NCBI GenBank assembly: GCA_019096065.1
Contig: JAGUCH010000004.1
Span: 2,914,001 to 2,978,000 of the forward strand
DNA: 64,000 bases
Reading direction: 5' to 3'
Origin: Paracyclopina nana
Lineage: Eukaryota > Arthropoda > Copepoda > Cyclopoida > Cyclopettidae
Every line of letters starts with the position of its first letter. The first letter of the stretch is position 1. Of this stretch, positions 24,094 to 37,800 are shown piece after piece. Made by a program: the position numbers and the translations under genes. The notes beneath the pieces were generated by a model. It ran no database searches and had not been told where the DNA came from. It saw only the letters and a list, made by a program, of their open reading frames with translations.

Positions 24094-27000
24094 ATTGTCG
24101 ATCTGTTGTGAAGATTCCGCCATTAAACCATATAAGCGTGAGTTGCGTCTATACTAATGCTAAATTTGAGCCTATCTGCCATTTCCATCTGCTGTATCTA
24201 CTATTTTTCAACCAAAGTATAAGCGAACTACCACTGAGTTATGTGGCATTTGACCATGCATGAATTTGCTGCAATTTTGCTAAGGCTACAAAATTGCATG
24301 CTCCCTGGGAATGGCTCCATTTTTGGCCACCTTACTTTTTAGTCGGCCATCTCCAGAAAAGGCAAAAATTCTTATCAATATGGGTACGAGCAAATAAAAT
24401 TGCGCAAACTCTACCATGGAAGGTCGTCAACATAATGATGGTAATTTTGCACATCATTCCTGCTATGTTCGCCATGTTCTATTTACAATCTGTACAGCAT
24501 AGCACATACCAAAAAAAGAAACTTTTTGCGAGTGTCTTGTCAAGGATCGCGGGATATGTTGATCCACTTTGCACTTTTTTAAAATCCTTATTATGTAGGC
24601 TGCAATGGAGTTTGCCCTATCTTGTTGGACGCTCTGTATTACTCGATGAGTTTTCAGCGTAGGCGTTAATAAAGGGGAGTTTGCAGCAGTGCGGCAATGA
24701 CAAGCGGTTGATTGACATCCAGATACTTTTTGCACATCACAGTCTCAAAATGGAATGATAACAGAGGATCCGACCGAAGCATTCTCGCACTTGTACTTGT
24801 GGGTGTGAGAAGTCAAAACTCACTTACCTTTTTTTGCGCTCGATTATCTCAGAGCTGAAATGAACCACGCCAATTCACTGCGATCTCCGCAGGAAATCCC
24901 CGAGCTTCAAATTCCATAAATTCAAGTGTTGGCCGAGGCAAATTACAAACATGGTTCGAAACACTATGAACCCTTTCAGCCACTTTGAAATCCCTTTTTC
25001 TAGTCATTTTTACATATCCTATTGCTTAGTGTAAATAAGCAGCAAAACTAAGAAATGGGCAGTTTGAGTGACTTTAATCCACTGTGCAGGTGGCACGGTG
25101 TTTCGCAGGTGCCACACTTTGTGATTGATGACGAATTCAATGTTCAATGTTTTGATTGTTGTTTCACTTCAGGGTGAAATTGATTTCAAACCAAGTAATC
25201 ATCAAAGGGTGTCTTTGACTCGGATGTCTGTGTATCGCAGACTGAATTATAATTATAAGCCGTTCCACTTCATTGCAAGAGCAGAGCGGCAGCGCCTTAT
25301 TTGTCACTCGCATTATTTTGAAGCTATATTTAAGGTGTTGACTGACATTTGATGGAAAAATTGGTGTATTTTTGGCATCACGGGAAATTAGTAACGCCAA
25401 GCAAACTCTTGATGATTGCCGATACTTTTCTGCTCAATTATCACAAAAAATTGCTTCCTTCAGCCCATATGCAAAATGGCCGTCCATTTTGTGAATTCAA
25501 CTTTAATTACAAAAACCTCTCTATCTCGCTACATTTGAACGAGCTTCAATTTATGTTGTTATTTCACGTTTCAAGAGCTCGTTTAACATTCTCAAAGCGG
25601 AGAAAAAATAATAGAACTGTTATTTCAGCCAGCTATGGAATGATTTTTTTGCTCTCCACCCAAAAAGTCTTTTATGTGTCGAAAATTGATGTGCTTTGTA
25701 TAATGTTCTTTCACACAGAAGAAATCGGTTAAATATTACTCCGATTTCCTTACGAATTGTGAAGCGCAGACAGACAATGCTACAAATGTGGCGAGAGCTT
25801 GCGTGTGGTCTACTACTACTTAAAGGACGTGTGTGCCTCGTTATCTGTTCTATACGGTATTGCTGGCAATAATTCTTCGTAGACAGATCATGTCCATGAT
25901 ATTCCTAAGCTCCCTGGCCATCATCGTCATTGACATACCTTCAACCCTACACTCTGCCAGAAGCAAAGAAAATTGGTCTAAATTGGAATCTCGACGTGGC
26001 CCCGCGCTCATTAACAGCTCCACTTTTTTCCACCTCTACAAAACTTTTAATAGATCAGCTCCAATTTAGAACATATTTTTCTAGGCTGCATGTGCATTGT
26101 TCAGTATTTGTGAATAGTTTCTTTTCTCTGTTTGTCAAAGTGAATCAGCAGAGGATTAAAGCATGACGAGCCTTCAATTATTCCGCAGCAGTTCCAACAA
26201 CAACTGCTGCGCTGCAGCAAAATCTTTCATAAAAATGTAGTTGCGGCTTCACAAAAGAAAACGCAATTGGCAGCCAGGCCTCAGGAATGCACTTTGTGTA
26301 AAACCATTCAAGAAAAAGTCAACTGCAAAATATTCTTGCTATGATGTATTTCATAGTAGCTTATCATAAAGTGTCATGACGCATCGAATTGTGTGGTCTG
26401 TTGACATCGCGTATGGTTAATGCTCGCGTATGAGAAGCGGTTGGTCGGGATTATCCCTATATAGCCTCCAGCTTTTTTCCCCAAAGTAATTGAGCTTTAT
26501 TGTCACTCTCAACCGTTGACATTTGGAGAAAAAAACCTCAAGCTGTCGTGATTGAGATAAGAACCGAGAGCTACATCGTTTATCACCAAATAGTTAGGCA
26601 AAAAGAGGCGAGAGAAAGAAGAGGAAAATTAGGTTAAATAATGAGTGCATTTCTGTTACTTTCTATCATGCTGATTCTCCTATTGTTCCCCCATATAAGG
26701 CCAAGGTTGGAAAATGAAGTAGGTTTTTGCATATTGTCCAAGAAGACCAAACCTACTCGCTTATTTTTCGGTAAATTGAGTCTCATTGGGGGGTCGTCCT
26801 TGCTGATCGTTGGCTAAAAACTGTTGAGCTGGTTGCCTACTAATTTACATAGCAGCAAGCCATGGCTCAGGTTCAAGTTGGCTCTAAATTTTTCTATTGT
26901 TTTCCGGTTGGGTCGCACGGCTTGGGAGAATCCTAAAAGTGATTTTAACTACCTTGGACTCCAGGTTTTGGGCGGTCAAAGCTGAGAGCTTATAAAAAGG

Positions 27001-30000
27001 AACTGTGGGATTAAATGCAGCAGCATCCTGTCTGTGAATTTTGAGATGATGCCATCATATTCCCTTTGAAATGCTGCCTAATCTCACATTTATGAAAAAT
27101 CTTTTACAACAGCTTTGGGACACTTACTGCCATTCTTATTATATTGAGCTCCTATAAAAGATGTAAAGTAAATATGGTATATACTCAGCATTTGTTGAAA
27201 ATTCAATGGCTCTTGAACTGTTGCAAAAATTGAATGAATGCATTGATGGGTATCAAGCTCGCCTTTTTTCGTTGGGTAAAACGAACGTCTTGACCCTTTT
27301 TGACCTTCGACCAGATCTTTTCAGACAGCTTGAGAATGGATCAAACTCCAAATTGGGAAGGAAAAACCTGAATAGAAAAGGCGCTATTATGTGAAAAAAT
27401 GGAGCTAATTATACCACAGATTCTCTATTGAAAAGATTGAGATTACTAGATTGTAGCATAGTATACAATTATTTCATTAGAGGAATGATTCAAAATGAGT
27501 GATTTGAACGCTCAACATTTTTAATGTGCTCCAATTACTTACATAAATTATGATTGTTTGATCTGTTACTACCCTCATTTGGCAGTATTTTTGAATGCTA
27601 CATTCGTCGATCTGGTATCAAATTGGCCATAAACTTGTGGTCTCATCATCTTTATGCTCTCTGACTTTAACGTCGGCATTTTCAAGATTTATGGCGGAAA
27701 TTTGAGTGTCTCGGAAATCTGCTGAATTAATGCTCATAGCGTAGTTTTTACGGTCCATTTTCCTGACCTTTCAGCATATACTACTCCATTTTTTCGAAGC
27801 AAATCAAGATTTCGCTCCAATAAATTGAGCACCATTTTTCGAACTTGTGGATTATATATTGGGAAGGAACGGTTATGGCATATTTATTATAATTGGGAGA
27901 AAATAGAGGTGTTGAAAAAGTATTGATTGCTATCTCTTATTGGTTCTGCTGACCTGGATTTTTTGCTCCCTTCCCTTTGAAATGAGATTTTTTCAGCACT
28001 TACTCCATGCCGAAAAAACCTGATGCAATTCTGAGAATCAATTTTCCAGACGCGAAATCTCAGTTTAAATTATTCACTCTGCTTATCAACTTGAACAAGG
28101 AATAGTAAACGAGTTCCCACTATCGGAAGTTTCATCATTCCCAGAATTGGTCATCACGCAACCTCTTCTTCATTAATGAATGTTGACAACGTATCAATTG
28201 TCAGTTGAAATGGAGAACTGGAAATATTTTGCTTCTGCCAATCTTGCCAGAGAGTGCACAATGCTTAAGAGCCTCATATCATTACACTAAATTAACTGGA
28301 AGGCAGCAGCCTCATAAAAAGCTCACAAAATACCCTTCAGTGGCTCTGAAGGCGCGAGTGTCAACATTAATTAACCACCTTGCTTTGTGGTTTAACTCCA
28401 ACACCCACATTTAAAACCAAGCATTTCTGCTTATCTATTTATATACCCCTTTAAAACTCACAGCTACTCTCAGAAAAGTTATTTTGAAGTCTGCATCAAA
28501 ATTGGATCACATAAATATCCTGAGGACAAAGACAGTAAATGTTTATGGCTTTTTTGAATTTTGCCGCTCAAGAACAACAGATTGCCATCAATCAAGGCTG
28601 GATTTTTGGCACAAAATCACCATGACAAGCAATCTGACTGACGTACGTACGTACGCAGCAGCTAAAAAAAACATAAGCTGCTTTGACAACATAAAAAGGC
28701 AAAGAATTTCCTAATGGACTTGAGCAAAATTATGGCGGTCTATCTTTTTTGTTTCTACCTGAGACATGTAATAAACCAATAAATAGTTGCTGGTCCACTT
28801 TCATGCAACAAAACTGATGTTTTGGCAAAACTTCAAGAGCTTCACGTCAGAAATTCGTGATTGTGGGCAATTGGAGCCATGATGGAACATCTTGATTGGA
28901 ATCCCAGAATTTGGCCCTAATATGTCACTGTGTAGTATATTATGCTAACAGTATTATTTGTTTTTCAATTTTTTCTCCGCCAAGAAGGAGTTAATTAATT
29001 CCGCGAGCCATATACAGTCTGTCTGACATTAACAATATTACAAGTTCAGCCTTGTCATTTCAGTCATTTACATTTAAAAGAGACAGCAAAAAACTTGTAA
29101 TCATTCCAAATGGGATATTGCCCCCAAAGCTGATTTGGGCTGGGAATATAATTTAATTTCAACATGGGCCAAATCATTGCCTCCATTTATGGTAGGAAAT
29201 CATATTGATTGACCTTCCTAGTCCAGAATGGAGTTTGGTGATAGGCATCACAAGCAATTGGGAAATCTTCTGCTTGAGCACTTGCCTAAAATCCCATGCT
29301 GAAAGGCTGCTGATGAGAGCCACAATTTAAGGGGTTCTAATTGAGATTGTAAATGAGCTTCTGTCTTGACAGCCATTTTGCCAGATGATTAAAAACTCTC
29401 AGGTCCTCCCGTTCAAAACTCCGCCTTTTTGCCCTGGGTTATGAATTGTGAAACTTTTCTCAAAAGCATCATTAGATTGCAATAAATTGCGTATCAATTT
29501 GGATCAATAAAATGCTCATCACTTGCAGTTCCCACCAGAATTTCATGCCTTTTAAAAGTGGTTGTACAGGGTGTCTGGAATAAATTCTTTGATCAGACAG
29601 ATTTGAATCAGATTTCAAAGTCTGAAGAAATCCCAAAATGGAATGGGTCAATTCTTCTCATTCCCAAGAGAAAAATGATATCAAGCTTGGAAATCTCGAG
29701 TTGAGTTGTCAAACTTGTCAAGGTTCATTTTCATGGCAACCTGATGCCAAACGTAAAAAAGCTACCTTTTTCAATGGATCGAATTTGTGCGATTTATCAT
29801 GCCATCTGTCAAATAAGAGGAGCCGCGTGCACTTTCATGGTTTTTCTTCATAGATCTTCAAACGCACTAAAAAGGGAGAGCCAAAAAAACCTTATTGAAT
29901 GTAGTATTTTTGAAAATGCCAGGAAATTCTATGCAGAGTTTGACAATTGAGCCCTAATCAAAATATTGAAAGTTTGTGAAAATGCACAAATGTGGCCGAT

Positions 30001-31808
30001 TTTTGGCACCCTCGACTCAATGGTAATTGGTGTTTTGCAATATATTTTAGCCAGGTTATGGAAGTGGACTTTTGAAGTGTGCCAAATAGTTGGCGGCCTT
30101 TGGCCATGTCGAAACCGAGCTAGATTGATAGCATTTCAACAATGAACGCAGATGAAGCCAAATGGGTTAAACTGATCATTATCCGTGGCTTGATGGGCTC
30201 CACAGTTAAATTGGACACCATCAATTCGCGGAATTTGTTTCTTTCCAAGCTATTTTACCAATATAACTAGTATTTTTTTTTGTCGGGAGTGGAGAAACCT
30301 AACACTGCAAAATTAATTCTCCAGAGGAGAAATATAGAGTGGCCGCACCTGTTGTTGTGTGTATTTACAGTTGGTCAATAAAGATCATTTAGCCGAAATT
30401 CAACGCAAAGTGGAGCTATAGATATCCGTTGATTTTAACACATGCACGTGCGCTCCCGCAAATTGACCACCCTGTAGGCAATATTTTTGCGGCGCATTAT
30501 TGACATGACAGCTGAACAACAGAAATCGTCGCAGTTTTCCATTTCCAAGGAATTTCATCCATGAACGAGTAGTTGGCAATTTTTATGCAAATCAACTCAA
30601 TGTGGGTCATCATCGCGCAGGTCTGTCACTTTTGTTTTCCAACCTCGTGACACGTGGCAATGGAATTTTTTAATTACAAACACTGTCCCCATTTCACATG
30701 GAAGGAGTGAAGGAGCAGAAAAACTAGCTGTTGACTTTCGAGCAATTTAGATTATCTGTGACAAGCTGCCCATTTATGTACTATAGGATAATCCAATCAA
30801 GATGGTTCGAGTGCCATGCGATTAAAACGCCATTCTGGCTGGAGAGCCTTATAGCATTAGCTCATCTTGATCTCACATTGTTTTTCTTCACCACGTGTCC
30901 ATAACTAAAAGTAATCGATGCAATCTATTCCTGATGAGAAAAAGGGTTGAGCATCTATCTTGAAAAAAGGCAGACACACCCCTTCAAGTCTCCAGCTCAA
31001 TTTACTGTCTGCACTTGAATCAAGATCGCATAATATACTATAAAGAAGTAGTTATATTTCAGTTCGATATGCACACAAAAAGAGATACGTTTCCGTTTTC
31101 AGTAGCATCTGTATTTTTACAATATAATACCCTTGACTAGAGAGAACTTACAAAGTGAGTTGACCACTAGGTAGTACAGTATGCAATAATAAATGGAAGA
31201 AAAACAAATTCTTGTTTATTTTTGTTTGCAGCTCAGCTCGACGTTAGCTGCTGTGCAGGAGGAGGGTCAATCTAAAAGTGGACAAAATAATGCAATGGAG
31301 GGAGGGAAACTTAATGAGAAAACATTCCAATCATGAGCATTTATTAGAGGTGATTTTTCATGGTTATTTTGGGAGGATAGTGCTACACTACAGAAAATGA
31401 AATTTTTCACTGCACAGGAGGTCAAGTCACAAATAGTGGATATCAGTACTGATTAAGCCATTAAAAGTCAGTTTTGGTCACAAAAAAGTCTTGCCCATCC
31501 ACCAAAACATGCACTTCTTCAATGAGGATGATGATATGATGGGTGTGCATTGGTGAACAACTTGAGTAGTATAAAAGTCTGTATGAAGCTAAGTAGCAGC
31601 TCTTCACTTGACAGAGACAAAGTATAGATGAGCAACCGGTTTTGCTTCCACACATCACTCAATGGAGAGAACATTCATTGCTCGTGAAAAATTGCTCCTT
31701 GTCATTCAAATAATTTCAATCTGACAATTTTCAGCACTTCTTTCAACAGGGAAGAAGCTAGAACTGTATCGAAGGGAGATCACAATCATATTGTTCATTT
31801 TTTTCGAG
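24094..31808. other. 7.7-kb gene desert
   Basis: No open frame here shows family likeness, and I could not assemble a chain of short exons with matching phases. A strong donor (AAAGGTAAGTGAG, minus strand near 24830) may mark an untranslated exon. Repeats are few; a TACAGTCTGT fragment near 29015 resembles the end of TIR family A. The stretch may hold enhancers of the neighbouring PDGF/VEGF gene. Confidence 0.4.
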
Positions 31809-34800
31809 TCAAGTCCTTCTGTTGCTGTTGTGATGGTAATTTTGGCCAGATATGATCATTGGTGCTGACGCGTTGGAGGGCACCAGAACTTCAGCTGAAT
31901 GCCTCAAACGTTGCCTCAGCCTTTTGATGTGCCTCGCCAGACTGATGAGGCAAATGAAGAGAATGACCACAAACAAAGTCAGCCCACCAATGGCCATGAT
32001 TTGCCAACTTGGCTGACTTGTGGTGTGACTTCTTTCACTTCTCTCCCCTGGCAATTCATTACTCTCCTCTGGGATGCATCTGCAAAAATAAGATGGAGCT
32101 GATGAAGTCAAAAACCATGATGATGGATGAGGTCAAATTGGGAGGTAAACAAAGTTTCAGCAGCTGCTTGAGGGGGTGAAAAATAGCATTAGCCAGGGCT
32201 GAAATTCAACATGCTCTAATGGATAATTTCTCCTACAATTTCAAAATGATAGAGTTAATTATGGGAAGATGACGCAGGGCTAGACCTTTTATCATCCACG
32301 AGAGCTCTCGATCAAAAAAGACCTTGACATGACTGGTGAGAAAAAGCATAATAAAATCTAGTACAGTCTGAAACATTGGCCATAATGAAAAGATGTGCAC
32401 CAAAGTTATGAGCTGGCTGTATTTTATGTTATGTTCTGCGCCACATATTTTTCCCATAAGCCAAAGCAAAGTAGTTCTTTTGTAAAAATAAAAGGCGCCA
32501 GAATTACTGTTGTTTTGGTGGCACAACAGAGCAATGTTTGGGTTCACAAAGTTGAGCATATCAAATTGGTCAATAGGCTCTTTGAATGGAGGGGAAAAAG
32601 AAGAAGTTGCCCTAAATTGCTACAAAGAGGATTATTTGTCAGCAGCAATGCGAGCAAAATCTGCGTTGTTATGCTGTTGCCCACATTTATACTGTAAGAA
32701 CGATGTTGCAGTTTGCTTAGCTTCATATACATGCACATAGCTAAACATTGAAACTCGAGCTGAAGGCTATTGTTTCGTCTCCAAATACGTTTCCTGCTAT
32801 GCAAGTGCAAAAGGAAAAAACCATCATCAAATCAGCTCTTGTGGAAAAGTTCATTTTTCAAAAATTGAGCAATTAACAAGTTCAGCCACCGTACTAGTTA
32901 ATGATGAGCCACGAGGCTCGATGCCTTCTTTGGTCATCATCTGTATGCGGTAGTCGGTTCCTCTTGCATCAGATAAAATGTGGAGCTTTTTCTTCTTCTA
33001 CTAATTGACACCTCTACACACAAACCTCGATCCATACAGAGAAAATGAACAAAAACCAAAATACTGAGGCCACTTTGCTCGCGGGCTTTTTACATATTTG
33101 CCTACGTATTTGGGGAACCTGACTATTTACATTGACGAAGCTTAGCTTTGCCGTCAATCGGCCGAGGATGACAATTATGTTCGCCCTTTCATATCAGCTT
33201 AAAGGCAGAGCTTTGCCAAGCTTGCTTAACATTAGCACTGTATGCAGCTTTGAATCGAGCTTGTTTTTGAAAACCAGAATTAACACACAATGATGGTATA
33301 TCTGCATCAATTTATGGAGAAAGTGGATTGATGCATGAACTGTGAAACTTGGGGCTGAAGAAAATTGCGATCGGTTCACATCACTCAATCATGCTGCATA
33401 CGCATATTTTTACGCAGTCAAAAATAGAGCTCTCTCTGGTGGAAAAAAGGAGGATATAATATTTCAACTCTAAAGGGACAACAACTCTCAATTAGCCATG
33501 TTACACCTTTCCTGTTTACTACAATTTGTAGCAGCAGTACGGAATTTTGCAAAGCACCTGCTATTTGCCTGAAAAAAGAAACATGAAGGGGACAAATGAT
33601 GGGGCCTACAACGACAAGGGAAACAGTTCCTCCTCCTTTAATTTGTGTGTGTGTGTGTGGATAGTTGAGCATGTCAAGAGTGAGCTTTGAAAAATTGAAA
33701 AGAAATACTATTATATGGCGTGAGCTGAGTGCAAGTTTTATGGCTATTTTGTAACAAAAAAGGGGTCATTCATGGGGAAGTGTGGCTTTGTTGGAGAATT
33801 TCTAAAGTTGCTCACCCTTTTTTGACTATGTGTGTGTGCTCAGAAAGACAGCAGCATTATTACCATAGAGTATCTGTATGCCAACTGGTGACACATTAGC
33901 AAATTCTGATTAATTGGGAGAAAGTTGGAAGGATTTGTCTCTCTCAGCAGGTTTATGATACTATGATAAAAGTGCATCCAATAATCTGAATGAGCGTTGA
34001 GGGGCAAAACTTGGCAGACTTACTTGCAGCTGTTAGTGAAGTCAAAGACATAATTTGTCGAGCATTGCTGCAGGGAAGCCAATGGACATCGGCACATGCA
34101 CATTCCGGGGTCCCAAACTCGTCCCGTGTCGTGGCAAGCTTGGACCTCACTAAGGTCACGACAATGACAGCTGCACAATTCTTCTCGGTAAACCTAGAAT
34201 AGGAGGGAAAAAGTGAAAGAAAATTCATACATCACGCGCACTGTGTAGAGCTAGTACATATGAGAGTCGAGGGATTATCAACAACTCAATATCATTATCA
34301 TTGTTGTCGACGTGACGCGATCATGAGTAGACAAAAACGCCTATAGCCTTTTGTTGTGGACTTTTTAAAAGCACAAAGTGTACAGACTATGTATTGCAGT
34401 AATCTTATTTCCTAGAGCCATTTGTCATGCTTATAGAAAACATATTTAGTAATGCTCTGCTGTCACCATATGGACCACATGTCGTCAGCATTTCTTTGTT
34501 TGCTTTTCCGTTTCCGTTGGAGATTCGCTATAGCATAACCAGTATCAGCAGACCTCATACTAGATGTGATTGTCATGGTCAAATGTGCATATAAGTGAAA
34601 ACGCAAGAAATGCATTCGCTGCGCGCCACGCCACCGAGTGGTGTCAAATAAATTTTATGCGAAATTCTACACTCCTTTGTTTACGTTTCCGTTTCCTTAT
34701 GTTATCAAAAGCTGCAACGCTAGTGCATCGTCATTCCACAAAAAATTATGTTTACAGTGCATGAGTGCACTTGATTCCAAATTCTTGAAAGAGGTCGTCG

Positions 34801-37800
34801 AAGCCACAAATGCATTTTTAGCTAAAACCGTGAATAATTGAGAATTTACATGCGCGCGCGCGCATTTCACGGAAAATAAAAACATGCTAAACCTCAAACA
34901 CAACAACCACACATCTTTAACTGAGTCGTGCTGATATCAATTAATCCATTAAACGCTTGAATGGCTTTTGTAATAATCGAGGGAAAAAAGCAGGTGATAT
35001 CTGTTGTTGGAGGATCGGATATTGATCTTAACTGTGATGTGCAGTGATTAGTTTTCACGCCTAGATCTTCTTGACTCCATCCCATACCGAGACATAGGTA
35101 ATGAGTTTTCCTCAATACCTAGGCTCTGAAATTCCTGTGATCGTAATCTAACAACAGCGGGAGCTTAACTATTCTTCCATACATCTTCATCACTTACTTA
35201 GCACGAAACAGTTAGGTTATTTAAGTAAGAATAGCATTTACCTGCTTGGCATTGCAGTGGTGCCTTTTGATTTTGCATTCGCAGCCACAATCGAGGTGCT
35301 CATCAATTTCCACCTCGGCGCAAATCTTGTCACATTTCCCACTGTGGATGGTGCATTGTGCCAAAAGAACCTAAAATAGGAATTACAAGAAGAAAAGTCA
35401 ATGTAAGCACGACTGCGTGATGTAAATGCAAGTAATGATAATTTTGAGGCGAACAATTAGGCCCCGGATTTTTGCCATTAGCTTTCAGAGAGATCATCAA
35501 GGCTCTAGTCTATTTGGAGCAATCAAGTTTTGTTGTAAGTGGCCATGTCTTGATAAAAATAGCACGAAACCAGTTTTCAACTCAATTACGCTTGGCTCAA
35601 GGGTGGGTGAATGTAAAGTAGTGGCACAATACTTTATAATACAACTATTAAGAAGGGGAAGATTCATGAGCCACCATTTATCATGGTCCAATTTGCATTC
35701 AAGATTTATTTTCAGCCAATTCTCAAAAATCGTGACTTGCTCATGAGAAGACAAAGTCGGATAGGTTTCACTTAAAACGACAAAGATCTGTTGTTGTCCT
35801 TGCAATGGGTCATTGTTTTCCCTCGAAGCTGCTTAAATAAAGTCCTCTGCCCAAAAAGTGTTCCAGCTTGAATTAGCTTAAAAAGAGCCAGATTTATTTG
35901 AAAGAGATGCTGCGATAGCCAAATCTGGCGGCGTTCTAGCCTAAATCATCCAGTTAGTTTTTATGTGAAAACTCTTCTTTAGCTAAGTGGAACAAATCAG
36001 CTATCTATAGCTCTGGCTCGAAACAGTCGTAAATTGAGTTTTTCAATTTGCCAAGCTGCTTATTGGCTCTACACCAACAGCTAGTTTATGCATATAAATG
36101 GCAGACTTATGAAGCATAAAATTGGTCTCAATTCAAAGCAGGGCGAGCTGCAAAATTTAAGGCCGCGAAAAAGTTGCCAAAGTGAGAAGATGGCGTCGAA
36201 TCCAACCATAAAATTAGAAATTATATGCGTTCATCTTTTGAACGTGGCGTCTTTTGCATTGCTGCAGCTAGTGAACCATTTCATTGGAAGTTCGTGTGCC
36301 AAATTGAGGCAAACCGCAAAATTGGTATCTTGGCTGGGTCCAAAAAGCGGCGCGTTTTCATAACAAAAACAACAACAACAGCGGCGAAGACTTACTGGTA
36401 TTTTCGTCTTCTTCACCCGGGTTGCCATGCAAGATTGCTGTCTATGAGAGCATTCTCCGCCACACCGATTGACTTCAACATGGCTGGGCGTCATCTGTAA
36501 CAAATTAAAGAAAGGTTAGTCCCCATCAGCTTGAGCCAAACTTCAAATAAAATGCAAATGAAGCGCGTTATTTGCATGTTGACACTGCTCTTTACAGGTG
36601 TCTTCAAGGCTGTAACAGCCGAAATTTGTAAGCTGTTGCGTGACTGATCGAGTGCTTAGGCAAAAGATCACGTCCACTCCTGAAGCTACTTTAGATAGAC
36701 TCCAGCAAAAGTTATCAAACAAAGGGGAAATGTGAAATGGTCACTTTGTTTTGGCATAACTTCTTCCCAGGCCAGGGTCAAATTCCAAGTGTTGGCAGGG
36801 GGGCCTCGTTCAGCAGCACTGTTGCTCCTCTGTGTGTTTGGCTGTGAGAATTGACAAACCACCCAGACAAGTAAGAAGCATACATAGACAAACAAATATT
36901 TGTATTTTTGGCAGGAGTTCAAGGGTTTTTCTCTGGTCTTTCCCTCTAGAATTTTAAAAGGCAAAGTCTATGTGCTGCAGTCTGGCCACAAAACTTGCTA
37001 TTCTGGCTTTTGCGATTTGAAAGATTTACACTTATAAGTGAGCCACATTGATGTAGTATGTTTTCTCGAAACCCACTTTACTATCAGACCGACCTCTTAA
37101 GGGCCATTAGCTCGATTGCCGAGTTGGCTCAGGTTTTGATGTTTAGTTGGGAATTTGCAGAGTTGAGTAAAATCAAACAAAAGTTGAGATTTCCATTAAT
37201 TGGCCAAAGATTTCCGTGATTTATGGGCCATTTTGCTGGGAGGATTCCACTTGAAACCACAAGGAAAATCTGGCTCCAGACTTTGAGATCAAAATGCATC
37301 CAATTTAGGGCCCCATGCTGAGCCGTTCAGCTAACAATTCTCATCAGTAGTCAGCAAAGTTGAGGCTTTGCAAAACCTGCTCCAGATTATTATACTTTGA
37401 TCTAATGCTGGTGGCGCTTGCTATCATCGAAATCTCCTCTCGCGCAAGATCGTGAAATGAATTTTAACAACGCACTGTGGACAATTTACCACCCACAAGC
37501 TATAGGTTTTTCAGATGCAATAAAAGTGCCATGCTTTATGTTGTCCATGTTGTTTTTGCAAATTGCACCAGGGTTTTTATGGCAGTTGAACTAGCATAAA
37601 AACCGGTCCACAACAAACAATGAAAGGATAAATTAGTGTCATCAAGCTGTAAAAAGGAAATTTCTGACGAGAACTCTTTTTTAAAGACTTGGTTTTATTG
37701 GTTTGGCTCACAAGAATCAAAACCACCTGCCATAATTTCTGCTTAACTAAGGTAAGAGCAAATTCTCTGCTTTAAAGATAGGCTAAAGGCAAAATTCTTC

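Noticed and set aside
29010-29025. TACAGTCTG fragments near 29015 and 32360 as further family A elements
   Set aside because: Only the outer nine or ten bases match, and no second inverted end is found at a sensible distance.
34852-34863. Alternating CG runs at 1763, 34852 and 53983
   Set aside because: Short simple repeats that occur by slippage; no common flanking sequence connects the three sites.
36686-36964. Minus-strand frame as a further exon of the PDGF/VEGF gene
   Set aside because: Exons at 39621 and 36494 already join in phase and give a complete domain with normal cysteine spacing.
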